NCBI GenBank assembly: GCA_030533445.1
Contig: CM060072.1
Coordinates: 25,815,609-25,879,608 of the forward strand
Direction: 5' to 3'
DNA: 64,000 bases
Source: Cyprinodon diabolis
Taxonomy: Eukaryota; Chordata; Actinopteri; Cyprinodontiformes; Cyprinodontidae
Below, in pieces: positions 38,698 to 48,620 of this stretch (position 1 is the stretch's first letter; each line of letters opens with the position of its first letter). The notes under the pieces were generated by a model. The model was not told where the DNA came from and did no database searches. It saw only the letters and a program-made list of their open reading frames with translations. The translations under genes and the position numbers were made by a program.

Positions 38698-39664
38698 ATT
38701 GAAGTTACAAAATATTTTTTCTTCTATTTCAAAGGAGACCAAGTGAATCCACCATCTAGTATTACGTCATTTGTGGTGGTTTCAGTTGTTGAGTCCAGCA
38801 TCAATGGACTTCTAGAAGACATTAAAGAAGAGGCTAAGAAGAAAACAAGAACATGAAAGAGCTGCAGCCAAGCGATGAATGCTGGCAGCTCATGTTCAGT
38901 GACATCAGCTAAGCTTTCAAAGAAATTATTCAGCCATAGCTGATGAAACATAAGCTCCCTATACTGCTAGTTAATACAGATGGACCATCTTTAATCAATC
39001 AAGTCAGACCTGGGAGCCTGCAATCAATTTCAGAACACAATAGTTAAGGAGTCCAGATCTAGAGTCTTAACTATATCCCCAAACATTGGTGAAGCCGAAT
39101 GGATGCCAGACAAATCTGGCAAACTTTCAGTTTTACCCCCACAGTCTTTATTTAATCAGAACAGTAACATTCAGGAACAGTTGAACCAAAGCAGCATCAG
39201 ATATATTTTAGCCATAAAATAACAACATTTACAATCTTTTTAGGTTAGCTGAAGCAATAAAGCTGGATTAATGTCGACTATAAGTTTTCCTGGTGCGTTT
39301 TAGAATAACTTGTCAGTTTGATATTAGTTCTCTGTTGTTGCTTTACTAAGAGTTCTAGCCCAATGCACTTGCACACCAAGTTTATGTTCTTCATAGTAGA
39401 TTTTTTAAAATGGATGCCTTTAAATAGAGATGCTGGTGACATCAAATCAGTAATTCTGAGAATGATGGGTCCAAATTGGACCTGCTAGAGATTCATCGTA
39501 TGAAGACCTATCAGGTTTTTGGTGTGGATGATGTTACTAGATATTTTCAGTATAAATGTTGTCTTTAAAGTAAAGTAAAAGTAAACTGACATTTTAAGAT
39601 TCTATTTAAGAGGAATTGGAGTTGTTTACAACATACAAAGACATGCCTGGGATTTATTTAGATT
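38698..39664 (+). other. adamts15: Probable adamts15 3' untranslated region and flank
   Basis: Starts directly after the TAA stop. It holds no open frame of note and includes the AATAAA candidate. The extent is inferred, not shown. Confidence 0.4.
39256..39261 (+). promoter_or_regulatory. Candidate adamts15 polyadenylation signal AATAAA
   Basis: First AATAAA in a plausible place, about 560 bases after the adamts15 stop codon. Later AATAAA motifs, such as one near 41780, could also be used. Confidence 0.4.
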
Positions 39665-39973
39665 GTAAATGGCCTGTACTTATATTGTGCTTTGGTCAAG
39701 TCAGGAGACTTGACCAAAGCACTTTACACTACATACAGCAATTCACCCATTCATGCACACACCCACACACTGATGTGTGACAAACTATATATCACTGACA
39801 GAAACAAAGGCTGCCATACACTAGCGCCGCCGGGCCTTCGGACCACCATCAGTAGGCAATACGGGTGAAGATTCTTGTCCAAGGACACAACAACACTGAA
39901 AGGCAGAGCCAGGGCTTGAACCATTAACCCTTTGATTTCAGGGCAAACTCCTACATCCGTCGCCACTGTCATC
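39665..39973. repeat. Dispersed fish repeat, copy 1
   Basis: Shares 'gacttgaccaaagc', 'cattcacccattca', 'gaccaccatca' and 'aactcctacatcc' blocks with 42425-42753. The start holds a perfect hairpin: GCTTTGGTCAAGTC, a 4-base loop, then GACTTGACCAAAGC. A familiar short interspersed repeat of fish; class uncertain. Confidence 0.7.
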
Positions 39974-41850
39974 CCATTTAGGCAGAATAATAGCAGAAAA
40001 AATTGAGATTTAAAGCGAATATGTAGGATGAACAGTGTTAACCAGAGTTACTGTGTTCAGACATAATGGATTTGGAAATGTTTGCTATCTTTTGTGTAAA
40101 TCGGAGGTATGATAAAGATTTACACCCTCAACAATACGAAAAGCTGTTATATTAATGCTAATGGTTAGCATAAAATCCTAATTAGAGTAGATATTTGCTA
40201 TTAAATAGTAACATTTTACATGATTGCTCTTTCACCGTTTTGGTCACATCTTCCACTTGTGAAAAATTAATGAACAATCAGTGCAGGAATAATGGAAAAT
40301 GGAAATAATGAAAAAATCACCAGGTTACCTTCTTATAACCTGGTGAACCACCTAATAATGTGCAGCAACCAAGCTTACGGTAGTTAGTTTTAGAGTCTAT
40401 TTGGGGGATAGGAGGGAAGTTCAGCAGAGCCTTTTGAGCTGATTGCGGTAAAGCGACACCCAGGGCCTGCCTACTAAAGATTGGTTTTAGTCAATCACAG
40501 TAAATAATGAAATAGCAGCAGCCGCCATAAGAAACCAGAACTTACATTTTTTATGGTTTTGCTGTTTAAATATCAAAATGGAAATTGTGGATTCTGTCAA
40601 ACAAATGCGATAGCAGCAGCAGCTATGTGTACATCCTTCGCTGCCATGCTTGTTTTGGCCAGTTGTGGACTTTGCAGCTTTGGCTGCAGCTATATGCCCC
40701 GCTTCCTGCATAACTGTCTCCTACAATTTAAGCTGTAACGGTAAGATGGATTCCCGTGGTGCTTGTGAACGCACAAACACTACGAGAATTCTGCTTGCAG
40801 GCAAGGTTGATCTTTTAGTTTGTTAGGAAAGCAGGGCTAAAACTTGGACATGGTTTTAAGTTTGCGGAAAAAAAAAAATAACTTAATTCATAGTGCTGCA
40901 TCTTTGTATCCTCATTAATCTGCGCTGTTGCAACACCAACCACCTTTGGGTCATTTACCTTCTGCACTCAGTCCTAAACTATTTTTCTCTGGATCTTGTC
41001 TCTGTTTTTCTTATCTGATCTTGTTGGCTAGATGCCATTTTAGAAAAGGATATCTGACCATTAAAACAACTCTCTAACATATAGATGATACAAATGAATC
41101 AAAAAATACAAATTAAACCTCATGACCATTTAAAAACTGTGAAGTGCACTAATGTCATTAACATGATAGATATATATTTGTTTAATGTGCAATGAAGTTG
41201 TATGAAAAATATGGATTTGGTGTGCAAAGGCTTTTAATCTGAGTTTACTCTACCAGAGTGAGTCCCCTCCCTCCTGCATGTTTCATTGTGGCCCTTGTTT
41301 GACCTTCATTTATCTTTACATTTTGTCGTCATCAGTCATTCCTTAAGCCTGTTACCTCAAGCCTGTCTGGAACAGTTACCGCAAATAATTTAATGTCAAT
41401 GAGAAAATAAGGAACACAGAAGGAATGTTGTTATCCTAGTATATCTTTATTCCCCGCCCTTCAGTCTGAACTAACTTGTTCTCCCAGAAGACTTGATATA
41501 ATCCAGCAATTTCTTTTCTTTTTTTTAAGACAGATTAAACCATCCAATAATATAAGATCCATCTTGTCACAAACCGCTTGATGTTTTTTTATATTAACTG
41601 GAAGGTAGGTTCTTTCTTCTATGTTTTAACCAGCTTTTGCATGTTGTACAGCAAAAGAAAACAATGACTTACATGAGCTGTACTGTATACTATGTATACA
41701 TTTACTCAGCTCTGTGCAAAAAACAGGTATTTTTTCACATGCGTTTGTAATTTTCTTTGACTTCTGCATATTTATTCCAAAATAAAGCAATTAATTGAAA
41801 TATTTTGCAATGTCATTTTTCCCTTCTGTAAGGATTGGGTTAGGGCTGAA
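39974..41850. other. Intergenic DNA, nothing recognised
   Basis: Short open frames only. AT-rich, with a possible late AATAAA for adamts15 near 41780. Confidence 0.5.
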
Positions 41851-42206
41851 ACAATTCATTTGATTAATCGATTATTGAAATAACGGTCAACTATTTTAGT
41901 AATCGATTATTAGTTAACCTTAGTATAGACACTTAAACATGCCTTTAGCTGACAGGGCAAACAACTTATGGATGTAATTAAAAATAATTTTTTTAAAAGT
42001 TATATAAAAGTATTGCATTTAAGATGGAACATTTTTCTGTCTTTAAGTATGCTCTATCCAAAGTTTTAGTTTCACCTGGTTCAAGTTTTGTAAAAAAAAA
42101 AAAATCTCTTATAAGAAACCTTTTCTAATCCAATTATTAATCAGTTAATAGAAAAAAATATTCAGCAGATTAGTCAATTAGCAAATGATCTTTAGTTGCA
42201 GCCATA
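41851..42206. mobile_element. Possible small hAT-like element ('agggctgaaac' end)
   Basis: Starts AGGGCTGAAACAATTC and ends TTTAGTTGCAGCC, whose inverse is GGCTGCAACTAAA. The interior is rich in 'taatcgattatt'. This matches a common fish family. No target duplication was found. Confidence 0.5.
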
Positions 42207-42424
42207 AACTGGATTATACAGGAAAGGCGCAGTGAGTTGCCACTCACACGTAGCAATCTTTTTAACATTGTCAACCACTTTTAAGTAATGGTTACTAAAC
42301 TGTAATACATATAGGAACAAATGATTTCAAATATTATTTATACAATGTAAAGAATAAAAATCATCAAGTGTTTTAAAAAACTTAAGATATGTAAATATAA
42401 TATTATGGCCACTGAAGCTCCTTA

Positions 42425-42753
42425 TGGTAAATGGCATGTACTTATATAGCGCCTTTATTCAAGTTAGGAAACTTGACCAAAGCGCTTTACACTACATTCA
42501 TTCACCCATTCACGCACACACTCACACACTGATAGTGGCAAGCTACATTGTAGCCACAGCTGCCCTGGGGCTCACTGACAGAAGTGGGGCTGCCGTACAC
42601 TGGTGCCACCGGGCCCTCTGACCACCATCAATAGACAATGCAGGTGAAGTGTCTCGCCCAAGGACACAACGACACTGATAGTCGGAGTCGGGGCTTGAAC
42701 CGTCAACCCTTCGATTTCAGGGCAAACTCCTACATCCAACGCCACTGTCGCCC
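42425..42753. repeat. Dispersed fish repeat, copy 2
   Basis: Close relative of the copy at 39665-39973, somewhat longer in the middle ('gccacagctgccctgggg'). Confidence 0.7.
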
Positions 42754-42849
42754 TATGTTGTAACTACAAAGCATAAGTACATCCTTAAAATACAATGGCA
42801 ACAAAGTAACACATAATGTAACTAGAAAACATTTTAAGAACCTCAATTT

Positions 42850-43211
42850 TGTCATGATGCGCAGGTTTACTAGCCCAAATGCAGAACTCACAGAACAGAG
42901 GCAGGATTAAAGTCCAATATTTATTGAAGACTCACAGGGTTCTGCCCTGGAAGGCAGAGCAGGTTAGGTTCAGATACAGATTCACAGGCTCAAACTCACA
43001 GGTTTGCAGGTTCAGACACGCAGGGTTTAACAGGCAGAGTGGCTCAGGTTTGCTTCCATGGCAAGGACGACAATCCGGCTCAGCGTGAAGCTATCAGCTT
43101 ATATAGGGAGAGGTTAATCATGAGCTGATGGGAACCAGGTGAGCGCTGAGCATCAGCTCCCAGGAGGGGATCCACACCGCCCTCTGGAGGGCAAACCTCT
43201 GGATCCCAACA
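42850..43211 (-). repeat. 3' LTR of the element
   Basis: Direct repeat of 44279-44653. On the minus strand it begins TGTTGGGATCC and ends ATCATGACA. The purine tract lies just before it. Confidence 0.88.
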
Positions 43212-43222
43212 GTACCCCCCCC

Positions 43223-44284
43223 TCAAGGGCGGATACCAGACGCCCAAAAACAAAAACCCAGAAAACAAAAACCAACCCACCCAGGGTGGGCGAGGACAGG
43301 GAAAGTCTCAGGTGGCCGGCCCTGGGACAGGCAGCAAGGCAGAGTTCCAGTTGGCTGGCCGTGGAAACGGAGCTGAGGCAGACGCTCCGGAGGCCGGCCG
43401 CGGGACCGGAGTCTCAGAAGCTGCTGTGGGAAGCTCCGAGGAGGACGCCGTCTCTGCTGCGGGAAGCTCCGAGGAGGACGCCGATCCTGCTGCTGCTGTG
43501 GGAAGCTCCGAGGAGGACGCCGATCCTGCTGCTGCTGTGGGAAGCTCCGAGGAGGACGCCGTCTCCGCTTCTGCAGCTCAGCAACAGGCTCAGACAGGGT
43601 CACCCACTGTGGCTCTGAGTCAGGAACTGAGGAGGCCGTCGATTGCGGCTCCGCATCAGGAACACCAGAAGCCACCGACTGTGGCTCCGAATCAGGAGCA
43701 CCGGAAGCCGCCGATTGCGGTTTCCCATCAGGAGCAGAGGAGACCACTGATTGTGGCATCACAGGAACACAGGAAGCCGCTGATTGCGGCTCCGGATCTG
43801 GAACAGAGGAGGCCAATGATTGTGGCTCCACATCAGGAGCAGAGGAGACCACAGACTGTGGCTCCACAAGAACACAGGAAGCCGCCGATTGTGGCTCCGG
43901 ATCTGGAACAGAGGAGGCCACCGACTGTGGCTCTAAACTTCTAGGAGAGTTCTTAAAGATGAGACGGCATTGAAACAAAAATCCTTTACAATCCTTCATA
44001 TTACCTGAAAACTTTTCAGGAAGACAGGGACGAAACTCAGGTGATGACGTCACCACCGGTGACCTCGGAGGCGGAGCTGGACCCGGAAATGGTTGCGCTG
44101 TAGAGGCTGTGCTAACGCTATCCATGTAGCTTGCACACGTTTGAAGCATCTGATTCTGTAGTTCAATTTGAGTGTGTAACTCACGAAGGGCCAGAGCGTG
44201 TCCTTGGAGTTGAGCGTCTTGCTCTTCCAGCCTACGATGGAGGTGATCTGCGGGGCCTTGTGTTAGGCCGGATTGTTCTGTCAT
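43223..44284 (-). CDS. Gag-like protein with a tandem-repeat tail
   Basis: 353-residue frame inside the LTR element. The start MTEQSGLTQGPADHLHRRLE and the stretch LPEKFSGNMKDCKGFLFQC resemble the N-terminal part of fish Gypsy gag proteins (PEG10-like). After about residue 130 it turns into about ten copies of a 12-13-residue unit of type EPQSVASSVPD, then about three copies of RRPPRSFPQQQQD. No CCHC knuckle and no pol follow. The start was chosen at the ATG spanning the 5' LTR end; an upstream ATG at 44320 is also in frame. The repeats probably replaced the rest of gag-pol. Function, if any, is unknown. Confidence 0.65.
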   Translation of the reverse strand: MTEQSGLTQGPADHLHRRLEEQDAQLQGHALALRELHTQIELQNQMLQTCASYMDSVSTASTAQPFPGPAPPPRSPVVTSSPEFRPCLPEKFSGNMKDCKGFLFQCRLIFKNSPRSLEPQSVASSVPDPEPQSAASCVLVEPQSVVSSAPDVEPQSLASSVPDPEPQSAASCVPVMPQSVVSSAPDGKPQSAASGAPDSEPQSVASGVPDAEPQSTASSVPDSEPQWVTLSEPVAELQKRRRRPPRSFPQQQQDRRPPRSFPQQQQDRRPPRSFPQQRRRPPRSFPQQLLRLRSRGRPPERLPQLRFHGQPTGTLPCCLSQGRPPETFPVLAHPGWVGFCFLGFCFWASGIRP

Positions 44285-44653
44285 GATGCGCAGGTTTACT
44301 AGCCCAAATGCAGAACTCACAGAACAGAGGCAGGATTAAAGTCCAATATTTATTGAAGACTCACAGGGTTCTGCCCTGGAAGGCAGAGAAGACAGAGCAG
44401 GTTAGGTTCAGATACAGATTCACAGGCTCAAACTCACAGGTTTGCAGGTTCAGACAGGCAGGGTTTAACAGGCAGAGTGGCTCAGGGTTGCTTCCATGGC
44501 AAGGACGACAATCCGGCTCAGAGTGAAGCTATCAATCAGCTTATATAGGGAGAGGTTAATCATGAGCTGATGGGAACCAGCTGAGCGCTGAGCATCAGCT
44601 CCCAGGAGGGGATCCACACCGCCCTCTGGAGGGCAAACCTCTGGATCCCAACA
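44279..44653 (-). repeat. 5' LTR of the element
   Basis: Direct repeat of 42850-43211, with two extra short segments (about 6 and 4 bases). The gag-like start codon overlaps its last bases. Confidence 0.88.
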
Positions 44654-45107
44654 AATTTGAAGTAAAAACTACTGATTTAATTAGACAAATGTAGTTAAAC
44701 AATTAAATGAATCATTATGAAATTATTTAATGAAATACCTTGGATGTAGTAATATCATAAACAGATTTATTCAGATCTTTTTGACTTTTTATTTTTGTTT
44801 TCTATTTTACAATTTGAAAACATATTTCAAAAACAGTGCAATTGCCTTACCCATAAAGAAAAAGAAAATATTAACTGCATATATATAAACAGGAATCCAC
44901 ATAAATAAATATAGGCACACATAAATAAATATAAGCTCCTACGAATACATTTTGTGTACACTGGTAAACTGAAAGAGGAGAGGTAGAGGATAGGAAATAA
45001 GCAGATCTTTATAGACAACACAGGTAAAAATCCCCTTATATACAGGCAAGTAAGGTTATGTCAGCCAGAGAACCGATAACAGCGTCCCAGGCATGCACAG
45101 TAGATGT

Positions 45108-45600
45108 TCATGTTTGTGTATGACAGCTAATGACCTTTCTAAAAATAGCAAAAATAGCAATTTCACTAAAGTAATTTATCCATTCTTTGCCAAATGAATT
45201 TCCAGGGAAAACCATTTCCCATTTCCAGGGAAATGAATGTATTATAGTCTTCTTAGCAACAGTTAGTCCTGTGAAAATAATTTTCCTCTGAGCCAATCTG
45301 GTATTTCCACTAAGAATGGAATCATGATTGAATAGAAGCAGGGGACGATGCATAGGAATGGGAAATCGTAAAATGCTTTCAAGGCAACTATGCACCTTGG
45401 ACCAAAGGCCACAGGGGGACACTCCCAGAAAATATGAAGAACACAGTCTCAAGGGCCCCTGCCATAAAGTCGAAAGAGTTGGATTATTTTTGAAATTTGA
45501 AGAGTGAAATCACTGGAAACAAAATGGAACTTTCTCCATGAAGCAGTGTAAGTGCAGCTCTTCCCTCTTCTTTCAAAAAGGAAATGCTCTCTTTAGATGC
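45108..45600 (-). pseudogene. C-terminal fragment of an L1-like LINE ORF2
   Basis: On the minus strand, VLHIFWECPP is followed in another frame by FNHDSILSGNTRLAQRKI, IFTGLTVAKKTI and KEWINYFSE. This is the order found at the C-terminus of L1-type ORF2 proteins (HxxWxCP, then LAQRK..TGLTAAKK). Frameshifts separate the parts and the 5' end is missing. Not functional. Confidence 0.6.
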
Positions 45601-46067
45601 CATAACCAACCATGACCAGTCACAGCCAAAGAAAACAACCTTGCTAAGGATGGAAAAAGGATGGAATTGGTTCGAGATTTTTTGTGCATTTTTGAACCTT
45701 CTTTGCATTCATCTGCAACAGCTAACTGATGTCACACTAAAATGTTTGATGTGCTGCCACCGCGTGAAAACAAGAATAACCAAAATTTAATCTCAAGGCA
45801 TGAATAATATCTTATTTTTAATTTGGATACTGAGAACACACATTTAAAGGTATATAGTCACATTATATGACATATGTGACATAGCCCAGCGGCATATAAA
45901 GTTCCCTACTGCTGTGGTATTGGTTGTTTCTGTGTTTTTCACTTTGTTTTTGCTCAATTTATTAGTAAATAAAGCCTACAACTAATCAATTTAAGTATTT
46001 CTGACTTGCTGTGTCCCCGTTTGCACTTGGTAGGAATGGTAATTTTCTTTCCCCTTAAATGCTGGTG

Positions 46068-46496
46068 AAAATTCTCAGTCATCCAGGTCATAGTCATTAG
46101 TGTTGAGTTAGAGGCTTTTTAGAGTCGACCAAAAACAAAGCTTTGTTTTGGCTTAGAAAACATTCAAATTGAACCAGAGAAACAGGTCCACCCCCTAGGA
46201 ATGGGAGTCGTTTGGGTTCTTTGAGGGTTATTAGAGGGAATTGTTGGCCTGGCTGAACAGGCGAGGTGTTCTGTTTCCCTGTAAGGGCATTGGGGGTTGC
46301 AATCATAGTGGGAGGGAATCAACTCTATCGCTGCATTGTAGTTTTTTTTTTTAAAGCTGAAACCTAAGTCCATCCCCTCTGTTTAAGGTTGTTTTTTCTT
46401 TCTTAACATAGATGGCTTCCTTCACATCCCTCTCAAACCAGCTGTCTTCCTTATCCAAATGTGAACACGCTGGTCCTCAAAAGAATGTCCATAAGG
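46068..46496 (-). pseudogene. Penelope-like retroelement fragment, 3' part
   Basis: Minus-strand pieces GHSFEDQRVHI, DSWFERDVKEAIYVKKE and LNRGDGLRFQL match the C-terminal GIY-YIG region of Penelope-like retroelements as I recall them (consensus WFERGVKEAIYVK). There are frameshifts and a stop. It is cut at 46496 by the hAT insertion and seems to resume at 48537, where the minus strand reads DDSAVHLHL, the expected segment just upstream. Confidence 0.55.
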
Positions 46497-46503
46497 TGTA
46501 GAT

Positions 46504-48528
46504 CAGGCATCCCCAAGGTCGGTCCTCGAGGGCTTCTTCCCTGTAGGTTCTTCTTCTTCTTCTTTTCTATTATGGCGGATCACAAGCAACTTTAAGGTGC
46601 ATACCACCACCTACTGTACATGAGTGTGTAGTAGCGTTACTTCACATCTATTAGATTCTATTTTTTAATTTTGTATTCTTAAGATACATAAACAATGCTT
46701 TCCTTAGTTTATGAATATCTGTTATGTTTCCTTCATTTCCTAATATTCCTTTAAGATTCCATTCATGCCTTATACTTCTAACTATTCTCTTTAATTTTTC
46801 CCTTTCGTGTTCATATAGCTTACAGTTCATCAGTATGTGTTCTACATTTTCTTTTTCACCAGATTTCTCACATTTATCACTATTTTTCCTCCCTATTAAA
46901 TAAAGCATGTCATTTAAGTAGGTATGACCTATTCTTAATCTACTAACTATTATTTCTTCTCTTCTGTTTCTTTCATTAATGCTTCGAATTCGAATTGACT
47001 TTTGCACTTCATATAATCTTCTTCCTTTCCTATCTTCATTCCATATTTTTTGCCATTCCTCCATTTCTTTACTTTTAATAAGTGATTTCCCTTCCCCTTT
47101 TCCAAAAGGAATTGAAATTGTTATTTCCCCCTCTAAAGCCCTTTTAGCTAATTTATCTGCCTTTTCATTGCCTTTTCCTCCTTCATGTGCTGGCACCCAA
47201 CAAAACCAAACATCAATGCCACCCCTATATAATCTAAATAAAATATGATGAATTTCTAATACCAAATCTTTTCTATTATTTCCTTCTCCCTTAATACTTT
47301 CCACTACTGCTTTAGAATCTGTGCACACCACCACCCTGATTGGTCGAATCTCCTCCACCCATTGCAAGCTAAATATAACTGCCACCATTTCTGCTGTAAA
47401 AACCGACAATTGATCTGACATTCTTTTATGAATACATTTTTTAAACTCTGGGATATATATTCCTATACCCACATAACCTTTTAGATTCTTAGAACCATCT
47501 GTATAAATTTTAAGGTAATTATTATATGTAGTTCTTAAATAAATATCAGTTTTTATCCCTATTTAATTTAAATTCCAATAATTTTTCATTGTATTCATTT
47601 GCAAATCTACATTAACCTCAGGTATTAGCCATGGAGGAATAACGCTAATTGGGTTAAATTGAGCTATTTCCTTGTCTTCTAATCCATACTTTTTAATCCA
47701 TTTCCTAACCATCCATCCAAATCCATTACTTTGGAACTTCACATATTCCCAACAATTTTGCAGAATAGTTGAATTCACAAAATCATCTATATTACTTTTA
47801 ATTTTCATCCAATATGCTAAAGCTAATTTAATTCTCCTCATTTCAAGTGGAGTTTCCCCACTTTCAATTAAGAGAGCATTAATAGGTGTTGTTTTTATTG
47901 CTCCTGTACATATTCGTAAAGCCCTACACTGTAATCTTTCTATTTTTTGTAATGATGTTTTAGCTGCTGCTCCATATATAATGCTGCCATAATCTATTAT
48001 TGCTCTCATGAGAGCCCTGTATATGCTTAATAATGACTGTCTATCTGCCCCCCAATTGTTTCCAGCCACAGCCTTTAACATATTAATAACTTTTTTACAT
48101 TTGGTTTCTAAGTTATCTATATGTGTTTTCCATGAGTAAGAACTGTCCAACCATAAACCTAGATATTTATATTCTGTTACTCTTTCTAAAGTCTGTCCAT
48201 ATAATGTTATTGTTTCTATATTAATATTTCTCTTCTTTGTGACAACCATATAACAAGAATTGGTTGCTGGTTATTTGAAACCCCATTCATAAGACCATTT
48301 TTCAACTTTACTAATTGCTTTTTTTAATATTTTCTACATGTTTAATATTTTTCCCTTTCATCCATTTCCCTGTAGGTTTTAGAGGTTTCCCTCTTTTAGC
48401 ACAGCTGATTATGATGATATCAGTTGAGCAAAAGCCTGTTAATCAGCTTTCAATTAAAATCAGCTGTGCTGGAGCAAGGAAACCTCTAAAACCTGCAGGA
48501 CAGCTGTCCTTGGCTTTGAGGATGCCTG
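46504..48528. mobile_element. hAT-type MITE split by a LINE
   Basis: Ends CAGGCATCCCCAAGG and (inverse) CAGGCATCCTCAAAG are flanked by the 8-bp duplication GTGTAGAT (46496-46503 and 48529-48536). Without the LINE the element is about 200 bp. Its right half contains an inner inverted pair, GTAGGTTTTAGAGGTTTCC against GGAAACCTCTAAAACCTGC. Non-coding itself. Confidence 0.8.
46550..48365 (-). pseudogene. 5'-truncated I-clade (Nimb-like) LINE with RNase H
   Basis: Flanked by the duplication TTCCCTGTAGGTT (46537-46549 and 48366-48378). The minus-strand frame 48249-46651 encodes the region after the reverse transcriptase (VTEYKYLGLWLDSS, ALMRAIIDYGSIIYGAA), then an RNase H with TDGSKN, TAE, CTDSKAV and WVPAHEGGKGNEKAD, which supply the catalytic acidic residues. 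A Cys/His cluster (CEKSGEKENVEHILMNC) follows. One in-frame TAA (47563-47565) interrupts it; another stop and a frameshift lie upstream of 48249. The 3' tail is (GAA)n. RNase H plus the truncated end places it in the I group. Confidence 0.8.
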
Positions 48529-48536
48529 GTGTAGAT

Positions 48537-48620
48537 GTACCGCTGAGTCATCCGGAGGTGGTCGCTCTCTATCAAAACTTTCTCTTGGATAGATTAATGG
48601 AAACCTAGAGTTACTGTAGA
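48537..48620 (-). pseudogene. Penelope-like fragment, continuation on the far side of the hAT insertion
   Basis: Minus strand reads PDDSAVHLHL up to the target duplication, the segment expected directly upstream of GHSFED in the fragment at 46068-46496. Short and decayed. Confidence 0.4.

Larger units (their letters stand above)
42850..44653 (-). mobile_element. Complete non-autonomous LTR retrotransposon (Gypsy-like)
   Basis: Two direct repeats, 42850-43211 and 44279-44653, start TG and end CA and are flanked by the 5-bp duplication AATTT (42845-42849 and 44654-44658). On the minus strand the order is LTR, gag-like frame, a purine-rich tract (GAGGGGGGGGTAC), LTR. The LTRs differ by a few substitutions and two small indels, so the insertion is recent. 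There is no protease, reverse transcriptase or integrase, so mobility would depend on a partner element. Confidence 0.9.
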
